Shown: one piece after another, positions 9,520-18,385 of the stretch
Numbering within the stretch: the first letter of the stretch is position 1
Layout: every line of letters begins with the position of its first letter
Origin: Akkermansia muciniphila
GTDB lineage: Bacteria > Verrucomicrobiota > Verrucomicrobiia > Verrucomicrobiales > Akkermansiaceae
Length of the DNA: 64,000 bases
Direction of reading: 5' to 3'
Assembly: GCA_945901795.1 (NCBI GenBank)
Contig: CAMDLP010000005.1
Location: 29,575 to 93,574, forward strand
Position numbers and translations under genes: made by a program
The notes under the pieces: model-generated
What the model was told of the DNA's origin: nothing
The model's input: only the letters and a program-made list of their open reading frames with translations
Database searches by the model: none

Positions 9520-10331
9520 TCTTCCTGGATTTGGTGCCGGAGGAAATAGTGCCGCACGGCCTCGATGGAGCCGCGGCCGTGGGCGGCCTGGGTGATGAGG
9601 CCGCCGGTGGCGGTGACTTTGTCCCGGACGGCGGCGATCGCATTGGCCGGGCAGGCGGTCATCGCTGCGTGGGCGGGGTCGAGCATTTCGAGATCGTTGT
9701 GGCTGTCGCCGATGGCAAAGCAAGCGGCGGCGGTCAGGCTGTAGTGTTTGGCGACCTGACTCAGGCTGCTGCCTTTCTGGAAATCCCGGTGGCCGAAACG
9801 CAGGTAGATCGAGTTCCGCTGCCAGGTGAGGTGGGGCTCGGCGGCGACGAGAGGTTCGATGCGGTCGACGATCCATTCCATTTCCTCCTCGGACTGGGAG
9901 ATGACGCCTGCGGGTTCGCCGGTCATTGCGATCCATTGCGCGCCGGTGTGTTGCTCGACCTGCTGGCGGATGTGGCTCAGGAGCTTGCGGGTGTGCTTGA
10001 AGAGGTCGTCGATTTCCTTCTCACAGAGTTTGTTCCATTTCAGGTGGGGAAGCCAGCGTCCGGAAGAGTTAGGGAAATGGATTTCACGTTCGCGGGCGAC
10101 CACCCAGTCCGGCAGGAAAGGGAAGCTGCTTTCCATGAATCCCTCGACCATGTGCTCCATGGAGCGGCCGGTGTTGATGCCCCAGATCACGCCTTGTTTC
10201 TCGCGGAGTTTGCGGATGAGTGTGAAGAACTCGACAGGCACAGGCGGGTTTCCCGCCGCGTGGTGCAAGGTCCCGTCGAAATCGAATGAGAGGACTGCCG
10301 ATGGCTGGGGCGGAGGTGGGAGGGTGGTCAT
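9516..10331 (-). CDS. HAD-superfamily hydrolase (Cof / sucrose-phosphatase-like)
   Basis: This is a cytoplasmic phosphatase of HAD subfamily II (271 aa). Motif I FDFDGTL is near residues 15-21, INTGRS supplies the motif II region, and GDSHNDLEML is motif IV. A large cap domain lies between motifs II and III, as in Cof-type and sugar-phosphate phosphatases. All catalytic Asp residues are present. The substrate is not predictable. It is the first of a series of minus-strand genes and converges on ureD with overlapping stops. Confidence 0.85.
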   Translation of the reverse strand: MTTLPPPPQPSAVLSFDFDGTLHHAAGNPPVPVEFFTLIRKLREKQGVIWGINTGRSMEHMVEGFMESSFPFLPDWVVAREREIHFPNSSGRWLPHLKWNKLCEKEIDDLFKHTRKLLSHIRQQVEQHTGAQWIAMTGEPAGVISQSEEEMEWIVDRIEPLVAAEPHLTWQRNSIYLRFGHRDFQKGSSLSQVAKHYSLTAAACFAIGDSHNDLEMLDPAHAAMTACPANAIAAVRDKVTATGGLITQAAHGRGSIEAVRHYFLRHQIQED

Positions 10332-10362
10332 AAATGAATGACGCGGCGACCGATGATCGCCT

Positions 10363-10971
10363 CTACATCAGAAGCGCGATCTGCTCGCCGGGGCCGTGGA
10401 CGCCTTCGATGAGGATGCCCTCGACGTCAGCGGTTTTCGACGGGCCGGTGCACCAGATGATGTTCGGGCTGTCGCCGAAGGCGGCGATGGCGTCCGGGAT
10501 GGTGCGGTGGATTTCCGAGCGCTCGAGCACGGCGACGTGGACCCACGGCGAGAGGGCGGCGAGGCGGCTGGACGTGCGGTTGTCGTCGATGATGACGGAG
10601 CCGGACTCCGCGATGGCTCCGGTGGCGCGGGTGATGCCGAATTGATAGTCGTCGTAGCGGTCGCGGTGATATTCGGTTTCCACGGTCAGTCCGGCGGCGG
10701 CGAGTTGGCTGCCGACGGCGTCGTAGAGCGCGGGATCGCAGTAGCCGTGAAGTTGCTTGGTTTCCAGAAGGAAAGCGACGAGTTCGGCGGTGGAGGTCAT
10801 CGTCTTGCCATTCACGTATTTGAAATTGCGTGAAAAGATTTCCCAGAGGTCGCTGCCTTCCAACTTCGGAAGCGAGTGGACGAGTGACATGTCGTAGTCC
10901 GGATAGGCCGCTTTGGTTTTCAAAGCGGCGTTGGCGGATTCGATTTTGGCGAAGATGTCGGCGCGGGACAT
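10363..10971 (-). CDS. lutC: LutC-type LUD-domain protein (lactate utilization)
   Basis: The real protein starts at the ATG at 10971 (MSRADIFAKIESANAAL, 202 aa). The 428-aa track entry adds an out-of-frame extension read through the neighbouring gene. The LUD-domain core is visible in FGITRATGAIAESGSVII and SPWVHVAVLERSEI and the end GPSKTADVEGILIEGVHGPGEQ. LutABC is the iron-sulfur L-lactate oxidizing complex. The gene lies 9 bases after metY, which separates it from lutA and lutB. Confidence 0.88.
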   Translation of the reverse strand: MSRADIFAKIESANAALKTKAAYPDYDMSLVHSLPKLEGSDLWEIFSRNFKYVNGKTMTSTAELVAFLLETKQLHGYCDPALYDAVGSQLAAAGLTVETEYHRDRYDDYQFGITRATGAIAESGSVIIDDNRTSSRLAALSPWVHVAVLERSEIHRTIPDAIAAFGDSPNIIWCTGPSKTADVEGILIEGVHGPGEQIALLM

Positions 10972-10979
10972 GCTGGATT

Positions 10980-12260
10980 TCAGTGGGCGGTGGCGAGGGC
11001 TTGGTCGAGATCGGCGAGGATGTCGTCGATGTGTTCGATGCCGACGGAGAGTCGGATGAGCTCGGGCGGAATGCCGGCGGCAAGCAGTTGCTCCTGGCTG
11101 AGCTGCGAGTGGGTGGTGGTCGCCGGGTGGATCGCGAGCGACTTTGCGTCGCCGACGTTGGCGAGGTGTTTGAAGAGCTTGAGGGAGTCGATGAATTTTG
11201 TTCCCGCAGAGGCACCGCCCTTGATGCCGAAGACGACCATTGAGCCGCCTTTGCCGCGGAGGTATTTGTCGTTGAGCGCGGCCTGGCTGTCGCCGGGCAG
11301 GCCGGGGAAGCGGACCCACTCGACGGCAGGATGGGCTTGCAGGTGCTTGGCGACGGCGAGGGAATTCTCGCAATGCCGCTCCATCCGGAGGGGCAGGGTT
11401 TCGATGCCTTGGAGCGATTGCCAGGCGTTGTCGGGCGAGAGGCAGGCGCCGAGGTTGCGCAACGGGCCGGTGCGCATTCTCAAAATATAGGCGAGCGGCG
11501 CAAGTGGCGCGGGCAGGTCGTGGCCCCACCGGAGACCGTGATAGGAGCCGTCGGCTTCGTCGAAAAGCGGATGTTTGCCGCCGGCCCAGTTGAATTTCCC
11601 GGAGTCGATGACGATGCCGCCGATGCTGGTGCCGTGGCCGCCGAGCCACTTGGTAAGCGAGTGGACGACAATGTCCGCACCGTGCTCGATCGGTTTGGTG
11701 AGGTAAGGCGTGGAGAAGGTGGAATCGACGATGAGCGGCAGGCCGTGGACGTGGGCGATTTTTGAAATCGCCTCGATGTCGGAGATTTCCAGCGATGGAT
11801 TCGAAACGGACTCGCAGAACAGCGCGCGGGTCTTGCCGTCGATGGCGGCGGCGAAATTTTCCGGGTTGTTGGAATCCACGAAGCGGACCTCGATGCCGAG
11901 CGCGGGCAGGATGTTTTTGAACTGCGTGTAAGTGCCACCGTAGAGGTTCCGGGCGGAGACGATGTTGTCGCCGGCTTGGGCGAGATTGATGATCGAGTAG
12001 AAAATCGCCGAGGTGCCGGAGGAGACGGCGAGGCCGGCGGCACCGCCTTCGAGCGCCGCGACGCGCTGCTCGAGCACGTCGTGGGTGGGGTTCATCAGGC
12101 GGGTGTAGATGTTCCCGAGTTCGCGCAGGGCGAAGAGATTGGCGGCGTGCTCGGTGTTTTTGAAAACGTAGGACGCGGTCCGGTAGATCGGAACCGCGCA
12201 GGCCTGGGTGGTGGGATCCGAGGAATAACCGGCGTGAAGGCAGAGGGTTTCGAGTTTCAT
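10980..12260 (-). CDS. metY: O-acetylhomoserine sulfhydrylase (MetY-type, Cys/Met PLP enzyme)
   Basis: This is a pyridoxal-phosphate enzyme of the Cys/Met metabolism family (426 aa from the ATG at 12260) that forms homocysteine from O-acetylhomoserine and sulfide. It opens with KLETLCLHAGYSSDPTTQACAVPIY, has the YTRLMNPTHDVLEQRVAALEGG block and the PLP lysine in VVHSLTKWLGGHGTSIGG. The long form, with the TQFKNILPALGI segment, favours MetY over cystathionine gamma-synthase. The start overlaps the lutB stop by 4 bases, so it is embedded in a lut operon. That placement is unusual. Confidence 0.9.
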   Translation of the reverse strand: MKLETLCLHAGYSSDPTTQACAVPIYRTASYVFKNTEHAANLFALRELGNIYTRLMNPTHDVLEQRVAALEGGAAGLAVSSGTSAIFYSIINLAQAGDNIVSARNLYGGTYTQFKNILPALGIEVRFVDSNNPENFAAAIDGKTRALFCESVSNPSLEISDIEAISKIAHVHGLPLIVDSTFSTPYLTKPIEHGADIVVHSLTKWLGGHGTSIGGIVIDSGKFNWAGGKHPLFDEADGSYHGLRWGHDLPAPLAPLAYILRMRTGPLRNLGACLSPDNAWQSLQGIETLPLRMERHCENSLAVAKHLQAHPAVEWVRFPGLPGDSQAALNDKYLRGKGGSMVVFGIKGGASAGTKFIDSLKLFKHLANVGDAKSLAIHPATTTHSQLSQEQLLAAGIPPELIRLSVGIEHIDDILADLDQALATAH

Positions 12261-13660
12261 GATTTGTGAACGGGCTTGCGGTTTTTCATCCACTTGCGGA
12301 AGTCGCCGCCGTGGGAATCCGGCAGGGTGCGCTGGCCTAACCAGTCTTGCAGCGGCTTGATCGGGGCGACTTGGATGGGCAGGTGGTTCATCGCCTTGCT
12401 CATGGTCATCGCGGTGCGCCAGAGCGACGGCGAGGTGGCCAGCACGGCGAACGGCGACATCGGAATGGCGGCAGGGGAGTGGATGTGCTCGCGGTGGGCT
12501 TTGTCGCGCAGCCGAAGCAGCAAGTCCGGGATCGGGATATCCACCGGACAGACTTCGTTGCAGGCACCGCAGAGGGATGAGGCTTTCGGGAGGTCGGCGA
12601 GTTCCGGGAAACGGCTGCCGAAGAGGATGGGTGATAGAACCGCGCCGACGGGGCCGCCGTAGGTGGAGCGGTAGGCGTGGCCGGAGGCTTGTCGATAGAC
12701 CGGACAGACGTTCTGGCAGGCGCCGCAGCGGATGCAGCGGAGGATTTCCTTGCAGTTCGAGGCGAGCACGTCGGTGCGGCCGTTGTCCATGAAGACGACG
12801 TGCATGTGTTCCGGGCCATCCGGCTGGTTGGCGGATTTCCGGCCGTTGATGAACTCGGTGTAAACGGTGAGCTGCTGGCCGGTGGCGGAGCGGCTTAGCA
12901 GATTCAGGAAAACCGCGAGGTCCTTCTCCTGCGGGATGATTTTCTCGATGCCGACAAGCGCGATGTGCACGCCGACGGGAGCCATGCCGAAGCGGGAGTT
13001 GCCCTCGTTGGTGATGAGCGCGAGCCGGCCGGTGTCGGCGCAGACGAAGTTCGCCCCGGTGATGCCGGCCTGCGCCTGCATGTATTTTTTCCGCAGATAG
13101 ACGCGGGCGCGGCGGGTGATGGTTTCCGGATCATCGTTGTAATCGGCGGCGATGCCCTCGCGGAGGAAGGTCTCGGCGATTTCGCGGCGGTTCTTGTGGA
13201 TGATCGGCTTGACGATGTGCGAGGGCTCGTCGCCGTCGAGCTGGATGATGAACTCGCCGAGGTCGGACTCCAAGCACTCGACGCCGTTTTCGATGAGGAA
13301 CGGATTGAGGTGGATTTCCTCGGCCGCCATCGACTTGGACTTGGTGAGCTGGGTGACGCCGTGGCCTTGCAGGATGGATAGAATCGTCTGCCGCGCATCC
13401 TCGTCGGTGGAGGCGAAATGGACGTTTACTCCCCGGGAAACGAGCGCCTGCTCGGCCTTGGCGAGATAATCGCCGAGGTGGTGGAGCGTGTGGTCCTTGA
13501 TGGAGGCCGCGAGTTTCCGCAACGCGTCGGGATCCGGGTAGTCCTTGTGGAGGACCTGATAGCGCTTGTTGGTGCCGGCTGCGGATCCGCTGATGACGGA
13601 TTGCTGTTTTTCGTCAGAGATGTTCCGGGCGTAGTCGTCGATGAGTTGGGTGCCGATCAT
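12257..13660 (-). CDS. lutB: LutB-type iron-sulfur lactate utilization protein
   Basis: The 467-aa protein starts at the ATG at 13660 (MIGTQLIDDYARNISDEKQ); the longer track start reads into lutA. The N-terminal LUD domain (ADTGRLALITNEGNSRFG) is followed by two 4Fe-4S motifs, CIRCGACQNVCPVY and CGACNEVCPVDIPIP, and a C-terminal tail. LutB is the central subunit of the L-lactate dehydrogenase complex. It overlaps lutA upstream and metY downstream by ATGA junctions. Confidence 0.93.
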   Translation of the reverse strand: MIGTQLIDDYARNISDEKQQSVISGSAAGTNKRYQVLHKDYPDPDALRKLAASIKDHTLHHLGDYLAKAEQALVSRGVNVHFASTDEDARQTILSILQGHGVTQLTKSKSMAAEEIHLNPFLIENGVECLESDLGEFIIQLDGDEPSHIVKPIIHKNRREIAETFLREGIAADYNDDPETITRRARVYLRKKYMQAQAGITGANFVCADTGRLALITNEGNSRFGMAPVGVHIALVGIEKIIPQEKDLAVFLNLLSRSATGQQLTVYTEFINGRKSANQPDGPEHMHVVFMDNGRTDVLASNCKEILRCIRCGACQNVCPVYRQASGHAYRSTYGGPVGAVLSPILFGSRFPELADLPKASSLCGACNEVCPVDIPIPDLLLRLRDKAHREHIHSPAAIPMSPFAVLATSPSLWRTAMTMSKAMNHLPIQVAPIKPLQDWLGQRTLPDSHGGDFRKWMKNRKPVHKS

Positions 13661-14409
13661 GGGAGTGTGTCGCGGAGGACTTGGATGGCGTGCAGGTGTG
13701 TGATCGGGCGGCCCTGGGTCCGGGCGAGTCCGCTGAGGTGCATCAGGCAGGACATGTCGATGCCGACGAGCAGGTCCGGCTGGATTTCGAGAATCCTGTC
13801 GAGCTTGAGGTTCCCCATCTTTCCGGAAATGTGCGGGAAGGTGACGGAAAACGTCCCGCCGAAGCCGCAGCATTGTTCGGCCTCGCCGAAAGGGACGACC
13901 TCCGCGTTTTCGATGGAGGCAAGCAGCGTGCGGACCGCTTCGCCAGTGCCGGTGCCGCGGGCGTGGCAGGAGCGGTGGAACGCCAGACGGGTGGATTTTC
14001 CGAATTTTCCGGGCCAGGTCTTGATGCCTAAGCCGTTATAAATGAAGTCCATGACTTCCCACGTGCGGTTGGCGAGGGAGGTGATGGCGGGGTCCGGGTT
14101 CTCCTCGAACTGGAGGAGGTTGCCGTGGAAATTCATCGCCGCGCAGGAGCCGGACGGGACGATGACGGGCAGTTCGCCAGCGAAAACGGAGGCGGTGTGG
14201 CGGGCGACTTTGCGCGAGGCGGTCCAGTCGCCGGAGTTGAAGGCCGGTTGGCCGCAGCAGGTCTGGTTGTCCGGGAATTCGACGGAAATGCCGAGGTGTT
14301 CGAGGACTTCGACGGTCGCCTTGGCGGTGTCGTCGTAGAAAGCGTCGCAAAGGCAGGTGCCCATGAGGAGCACGCGTTTGTTGAGAGGGCGGGCGATCGG
14401 GTTGGCCAT
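13657..14409 (-). CDS. lutA: LutA-type (Fe-S)-binding protein with CCG domains
   Basis: This 250-aa protein has two cysteine-rich CCG domains: MGTCLCDAFYDD with NQTCCGQPAFNSG, then FHRSCHARG with EQCCGFGGTFS and MSCLMHL. These cysteines bind an iron-sulfur cluster in the LutA/GlpC/HdrB families. Its size and direct coupling to lutB identify LutA. It is the first gene of the lutA-lutB-metY-lutC unit. Confidence 0.93.
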   Translation of the reverse strand: MANPIARPLNKRVLLMGTCLCDAFYDDTAKATVEVLEHLGISVEFPDNQTCCGQPAFNSGDWTASRKVARHTASVFAGELPVIVPSGSCAAMNFHGNLLQFEENPDPAITSLANRTWEVMDFIYNGLGIKTWPGKFGKSTRLAFHRSCHARGTGTGEAVRTLLASIENAEVVPFGEAEQCCGFGGTFSVTFPHISGKMGNLKLDRILEIQPDLLVGIDMSCLMHLSGLARTQGRPITHLHAIQVLRDTLP

Positions 14410-14430
14410 GGAAAGATTGTTTCCCGCAGG

Positions 14431-15045
14431 CTAGGGCTTGGGAACGTGGCCGCAACCCGGAAAAGCAAATTGTTCGGATTTTCGCCTGCTCGCAGGAACC
14501 GACGTCATCCGCGGCGTGGACGGCGAACACGCGGCCGCTGATGAGGACTTCCGCACCGGTGAGTTGGGCGACTTTGGCGGCTTGAGTGGGAGTGACGGCG
14601 TCATGCCATCGACGAACCGCAGCAGGAGGATTTCGCGGTGATCCGCGCTGAGGTCGGCGACGATCTGCTGGAAGTCGCCGTGTCCTGAGGGCGCGTCGTC
14701 AGGAGCGGCGAGCTGGTCGAGCGCGGCCGTGCCGGTTTCCCCGCCGATGAAGCGGCGGGAACCGCGCAGCGCGGCAAGCGCGAGATTGCGGACGGCTGGG
14801 TAGAGGAAGGTCCGTAGCTCGCAGCGCAGTTCGAAACCGGGGAACTTGCCGAGGAAATAACGGAAAACCTCCTGCACCACGTCCTGCGCGAGGTGCTCGC
14901 TGCCACTGCTCCGGCAGGCCATGCGGAACACCCACTCGCGATGGCGGTGATAGAGTCGCTCGAACGCCTGCTCGTCGCCCGCATTGATTCGGGCTATCAG
15001 TTTATGATCGTTGGCGGAATCGCCGGGTGGATGCGGGGCTGTCAA
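14431..15045 (-). pseudogene. Truncated ECF-type sigma factor with out-of-frame tail
   Basis: The first 150 residues are a good sigma-70 family ECF protein: region 2 (FERLYHRHREWVFRMACRSSG, AQDVVQEVFRYFLGKFPGF) and the linker up to LSADHREILLLRFVDGM. The region-4 helix-turn-helix that should follow is absent, and the frame continues with low-complexity PSLPLKPPKSPNSP. The only start is a TTG. In the next frame the DNA reads TPTQAAKVAQLTGAEVLISGRVF (about 14511-14605), which looks like part of another protein. I read this as a decayed or rearranged gene that cannot bind -35 elements normally. Confidence 0.6.
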
Positions 15046-15128
15046 GGTGGCTGGCGGGTGTCAGGCGAGGAAGTCCGCCCCTGTTTAAGTGCGGGATCGC
15101 ATGAAAAGGTTTAATGAAAACAGCCTGC

Positions 15129-15593
15129 TCAGCGAAACAAGCGCGGGTCCGGTCGGAATTGTTGGAACGGGCCGATCTGGATGCGCGGAAAATGCGAGTG
15201 GGCTGGATTGAGCAGATAGTTCCATTCACCCGGCGTTACGACCGAGGGCACGGCGAGGGCGGCGCTGCGCATCGAGCGCAGCCAGACGTCTCCCACGGCC
15301 CGCGAGATCGGGCCGGCTTCGTCATGGTTCCAGCCGCTGGCAAGAGTGGTGGGGTTTACGGTTTCCACTGAATCATGCGGGATTTCTATCGGGATCCATG
15401 AAAACAGGCGGGCGAACACCTCGGGATCCTCCAGATGGACCAGCACCTCCAAGGTTGCTAGAGACAACGATGAGGACGCGTAAACCACGGAGTTTCCAAG
15501 AGAATTCCAGCGGCCGCCGTTCAGTCGCGCGCCCTCGCCGGTGAAAGCGGTGGACAGGTGCTTCGTCTTGCAGAGGCGGAAGGCCCGGATCAT
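15129..15593 (-). CDS. RES-domain toxin of an Xre/RES toxin-antitoxin module
   Basis: The 154-aa protein contains the RES-domain arginine and glycine block LNGGRWNSLGNSVVYASSSLSLATLEVLVHL with the later EWNYLLNPAHSHFPRI. RES toxins degrade NAD+ and halt growth. The start overlaps the upstream antitoxin stop by ATGA, the normal Xre-RES gene order (antitoxin first). Key Arg, Glu and Ser positions appear conserved, so the toxin may be functional. Confidence 0.88.
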   Translation of the reverse strand: MIRAFRLCKTKHLSTAFTGEGARLNGGRWNSLGNSVVYASSSLSLATLEVLVHLEDPEVFARLFSWIPIEIPHDSVETVNPTTLASGWNHDEAGPISRAVGDVWLRSMRSAALAVPSVVTPGEWNYLLNPAHSHFPRIQIGPFQQFRPDPRLFR

Positions 15594-16144
15594 GAGAAAA
15601 CACCGTGTTCAATGCGGCCTAACAACGACTCCACCTCGCGGGCACCGATCTCGGTGTCGCAGCAGCGCAGCGGCGTGAGGCCGCCGAGCGCGCGTTTCGG
15701 CTGGGTCATCCAGCGGCGGGCTGCGACGGGATCCTCGAGAACATCCGCCGCCTTGGTCACCACCGAACCCAGCCTCAGCAGGCGCTCGGATTCATCCGGT
15801 TTGAAGCGATCCGTGCGGCGGGCCAGCGTGCGGCCGGGGATACCCAGAATTTCCGCGAGCTCCTCGGTGGAGACGCCGAGATCCGCGCGGAGTTGCTCGA
15901 AGGCGCTCCGTGGCACCCCTTGGCGTAAAGCCTCGCGCACTTGCTTGAAACTGCTGCCAGCGCTTGCCGAAGCCCTCAGTCCGAAGTGGCGCAGCACCTC
16001 CAACCAATGATCCATCGCTTCCAGCAGAGCCGGTTCCTTGATGCTGCCGGAGGTGGTGATGGGTGACTCCACACGCCCGGAAAGCTCGGGATCATGGTCT
16101 CCGTCTTGCAAGGTATTTGGCATACGGCATATATAATCCGCCAA
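15590..16144 (-). CDS. Xre/MbcA/ParS-type antitoxin (DUF2384) partner of RES toxin
   Basis: The antitoxin has an N-terminal variable part, a central helix-turn-helix (LGVSTEELAEILGIPGRTLARRT) and the C-terminal toxin-binding DUF2384 domain with RLLRLGSVVTKAADVLEDPVAARRWMTQPKRALGG. The track start at 16144 is a TTG preceded by AGGTGA at 10-base spacing; an ATG at 16123 is the alternative. AT-rich TTATATATG lies in the start region and may hold promoter and operator for autoregulation. Confidence 0.87.
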   Translation of the reverse strand: MADYICRMPNTLQDGDHDPELSGRVESPITTSGSIKEPALLEAMDHWLEVLRHFGLRASASAGSSFKQVREALRQGVPRSAFEQLRADLGVSTEELAEILGIPGRTLARRTDRFKPDESERLLRLGSVVTKAADVLEDPVAARRWMTQPKRALGGLTPLRCCDTEIGAREVESLLGRIEHGVFS

Positions 16145-16186
16145 TCGCCGGATGTCACCTTTTATTTTGATTCCGCGGTATTTTGA

Positions 16187-18079
16187 TCAGGAAAAATGCT
16201 GGAGCACTCGTTCGGCCGCCACTTCGGGGGTGAGGCCGTGGAGTTCGCGGAGGGTTTCTGGTTTGCCGTGTTCGATGAATTGATCCGGCCAGCCGATGCG
16301 CACGACCGGGGTGTGGATGCCGGCGTCGTGGAGATTTTCAATCACCGAGGCACCGAAGCCGTTGAAAAGGACGTGGTCCTCGAAGGTGCAGATGACTTTG
16401 CATTTCCCGGCGTATTCCTGAAGCACCGTGTCGTCTAGCGGCTTGATGAAACGCGGGTTGATGAGTGCGACGGATAGGCCCTTCGCTTCGAGCAGGACCT
16501 TGGTGCGCTCGGCCATTTCGAACATCGTGCCGAGTCCGACGAGCGCGACGTCGGTGCCGTCCGCGACGACTTCGGCCTTGCCGATTTCGAGGAGCTGCGG
16601 GGTGGCTTTGACGGGAGTGCCCTTGATGACGCCGCGCGGGAACCGGATGGCGGAGGGGCCGGCGTCGTGTTGCGCCATGGTGTGGAGCATGTCCACGAAC
16701 TCGTCCTCGTCCTTCGGCTGCATGTGGATGATGCCGGGGATGTGGCGGAGGTAGCCGATGTCGAACAGCCCGTGATGGGTCGGGCCGTCATCGCCTGATA
16801 GGCCGCCGCGGTCCATGCACAGGCGGACCGGTAGGCCTTGCAGCGCCATGTCATGAATGATCATGTCGTAGGCGCGTTGCATGAAAGTCGAGTAGATGGC
16901 GAGAAACGGGCGGAAGCCTTCGCTGGCGAGCCCGCAGGCGAAAAGCGCGGCGTGCTCCTCGGCGATGCCGACATCGAAATAACGATCCGGCAGTTCTTTT
17001 TTGAAAATCTCCAACTTCGTGCCGCCGGGCATGGCGGCGGTGATGGCGACGATTTTCGAGTCCTTCTTGGCGAAGTCCGTGACCGCCCGGCCGAAGATGT
17101 CCGAGCAGGTCGGGGTGGCGGTGGAATCGGTGGAGCCGTCCTCGATCTTGTAGGTGCCGAGGCCGTGGAATTTCCCGGGGTTGTCGAGCGCCGGCTGATA
17201 GCCGCGGCCTTTCTCGGTGATGATGTGGAGGACGACCGGCTCGTGCAGCGTCTTGAGATGCTCGAAAGTGCGGATGAGCAGCGGCAGGTCGTGACCGTCG
17301 ATCGGCCCGTAGTAACGAAGGCCGAATTTTTCGAACAGGACGTTAGGAAAAAGCAGATTCTTCGCGCCTTCCTCGACCTTGTGGGCGAGCGTGCGGGCCG
17401 CCTTGCCCGCGACTTTTTCGACGAACTCGGCAGCCTTGGCGCGGACGGAGGCGTAGGTGTGGTGAGTTTGGAGCGCGTTGAAATAGCGGGCGATGGCACC
17501 GACGTTTTTATCGATCGACCATTCGTTATCATTGAGGACGACGATGAATTTTTTGGTCGTCTCCGCGATGTTGTTGAGCGCTTCGAGCGTGGGTCCGCAG
17601 GTGAACGCGGCATCGCCGGCGACGGCGACGATATGGTTATCCCCGCCCGATAGATCGCGCGCGGCTGCCATGCCGAGGGCGGCGGATAGGGCGGTGCCGG
17701 CGTGGCCCGCGCCGTAGGAATCGTGCTCGGACTCGCTGCGGAGAAGAAATCCGTTGAGCCCCTTGTAGGTGCGGATCGTGTGGATCTGGGCGGCGCGGCC
17801 GGTGAGCATCTTGTGGACGTAACCCTGGTGGGAGACGTCGAACACGAACTTGTCCTGCGGCGTGGAGAACACTCGGTGCATGGCCACGCTCAACTCGACG
17901 ACGCCGAGATTGGGGCCGAGGTGGCCGCCGGTTTTCGACAGTGAATCAATCAGCGTGTCGCGGATTTCCGCGGCGAGTTTCGGCAAATCCTCGGCAGCGA
18001 GATTTTTGACATCGCAGGGTGAATGAATCGTGGAAAGCAGAAGGCCGAGGGCCGGGGAATTAGAAGAGGCGGATGTCAT
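16187..18079 (-). CDS. dxs: 1-deoxy-D-xylulose-5-phosphate synthase
   Basis: DXS condenses pyruvate and glyceraldehyde-3-phosphate as the first step of the MEP isoprenoid route and also feeds thiamine and pyridoxal synthesis. From the ATG at 18079 it is 630 aa, typical. Motifs are HLGPNLGVVELSVAMHRVF, DVSHQGYVHKMLTGR, the ThDP motif GDAAFTCG...LNDNEWSI, and DRGGLSGDDGPTHHGLFDI in the second domain. The ThDP motif reads GDA where GDG is usual, and the DVSHQGYVHK version differs from enterobacterial DVGHQAYPHK, so it belongs to a divergent DXS branch. It overlaps xseB by 20 bases. Confidence 0.93.
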   Translation of the reverse strand: MTSASSNSPALGLLLSTIHSPCDVKNLAAEDLPKLAAEIRDTLIDSLSKTGGHLGPNLGVVELSVAMHRVFSTPQDKFVFDVSHQGYVHKMLTGRAAQIHTIRTYKGLNGFLLRSESEHDSYGAGHAGTALSAALGMAAARDLSGGDNHIVAVAGDAAFTCGPTLEALNNIAETTKKFIVVLNDNEWSIDKNVGAIARYFNALQTHHTYASVRAKAAEFVEKVAGKAARTLAHKVEEGAKNLLFPNVLFEKFGLRYYGPIDGHDLPLLIRTFEHLKTLHEPVVLHIITEKGRGYQPALDNPGKFHGLGTYKIEDGSTDSTATPTCSDIFGRAVTDFAKKDSKIVAITAAMPGGTKLEIFKKELPDRYFDVGIAEEHAALFACGLASEGFRPFLAIYSTFMQRAYDMIIHDMALQGLPVRLCMDRGGLSGDDGPTHHGLFDIGYLRHIPGIIHMQPKDEDEFVDMLHTMAQHDAGPSAIRFPRGVIKGTPVKATPQLLEIGKAEVVADGTDVALVGLGTMFEMAERTKVLLEAKGLSVALINPRFIKPLDDTVLQEYAGKCKVICTFEDHVLFNGFGASVIENLHDAGIHTPVVRIGWPDQFIEHGKPETLRELHGLTPEVAAERVLQHFS

Positions 18080-18380
18080 TAGCGTCGTCGTCAGAATCGT
18101 CCGGGAGTCCGGCGGCATCCGCAGGTTTGGTACCGGCATCCAGTGAAATTTCGTTCTGGTTGCGGAGGGTGATAAGTTCGATCCGGTCGCGGGCCGACTG
18201 GAGAATGGATTCGCAGCGGCCTAGCAGCGCGGAGCCCTTTTCGTAATGCGCCACGAGATCCTCGAGCGCGAGGTGCTCGTGCTCCATCTCCTCGACGATC
18301 GTCTCGAGGCCGGTTAGGGCTTCCTCGAACGTCGGTTGCGTCGAGTCCTCTTCTTCAGGGCTGGATTTGCGGCGAGCCAT
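18060..18380 (-). CDS. xseB: Exodeoxyribonuclease VII small subunit
   Basis: XseB pairs with XseA to degrade single-stranded DNA. The 106-aa protein has the family core PTFEEALTGLETIVEEMEHEHLALEDLVAHYEKGSALLGRCESIL, with an extended acidic C-terminal tail ending DDDANDIRLF. The xseB-dxs order with overlap is common in bacteria and supports both calls. Confidence 0.93.
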   Translation of the reverse strand: MARRKSSPEEEDSTQPTFEEALTGLETIVEEMEHEHLALEDLVAHYEKGSALLGRCESILQSARDRIELITLRNQNEISLDAGTKPADAAGLPDDSDDDANDIRLF

Positions 18381-18385
18381 TGCGG

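Noticed and set aside
8590-9936. 448-residue minus ORF across ureG end, ureD and the HAD gene
   Set aside because: Its Arg/Pro-rich composition and overlap with three well-supported genes mark it as a shadow.
10363-11649. 428-residue fusion of an Arg-rich part and LutC
   Set aside because: The first 226 residues are out-of-frame metY DNA; the true lutC start is the ATG at 10971.
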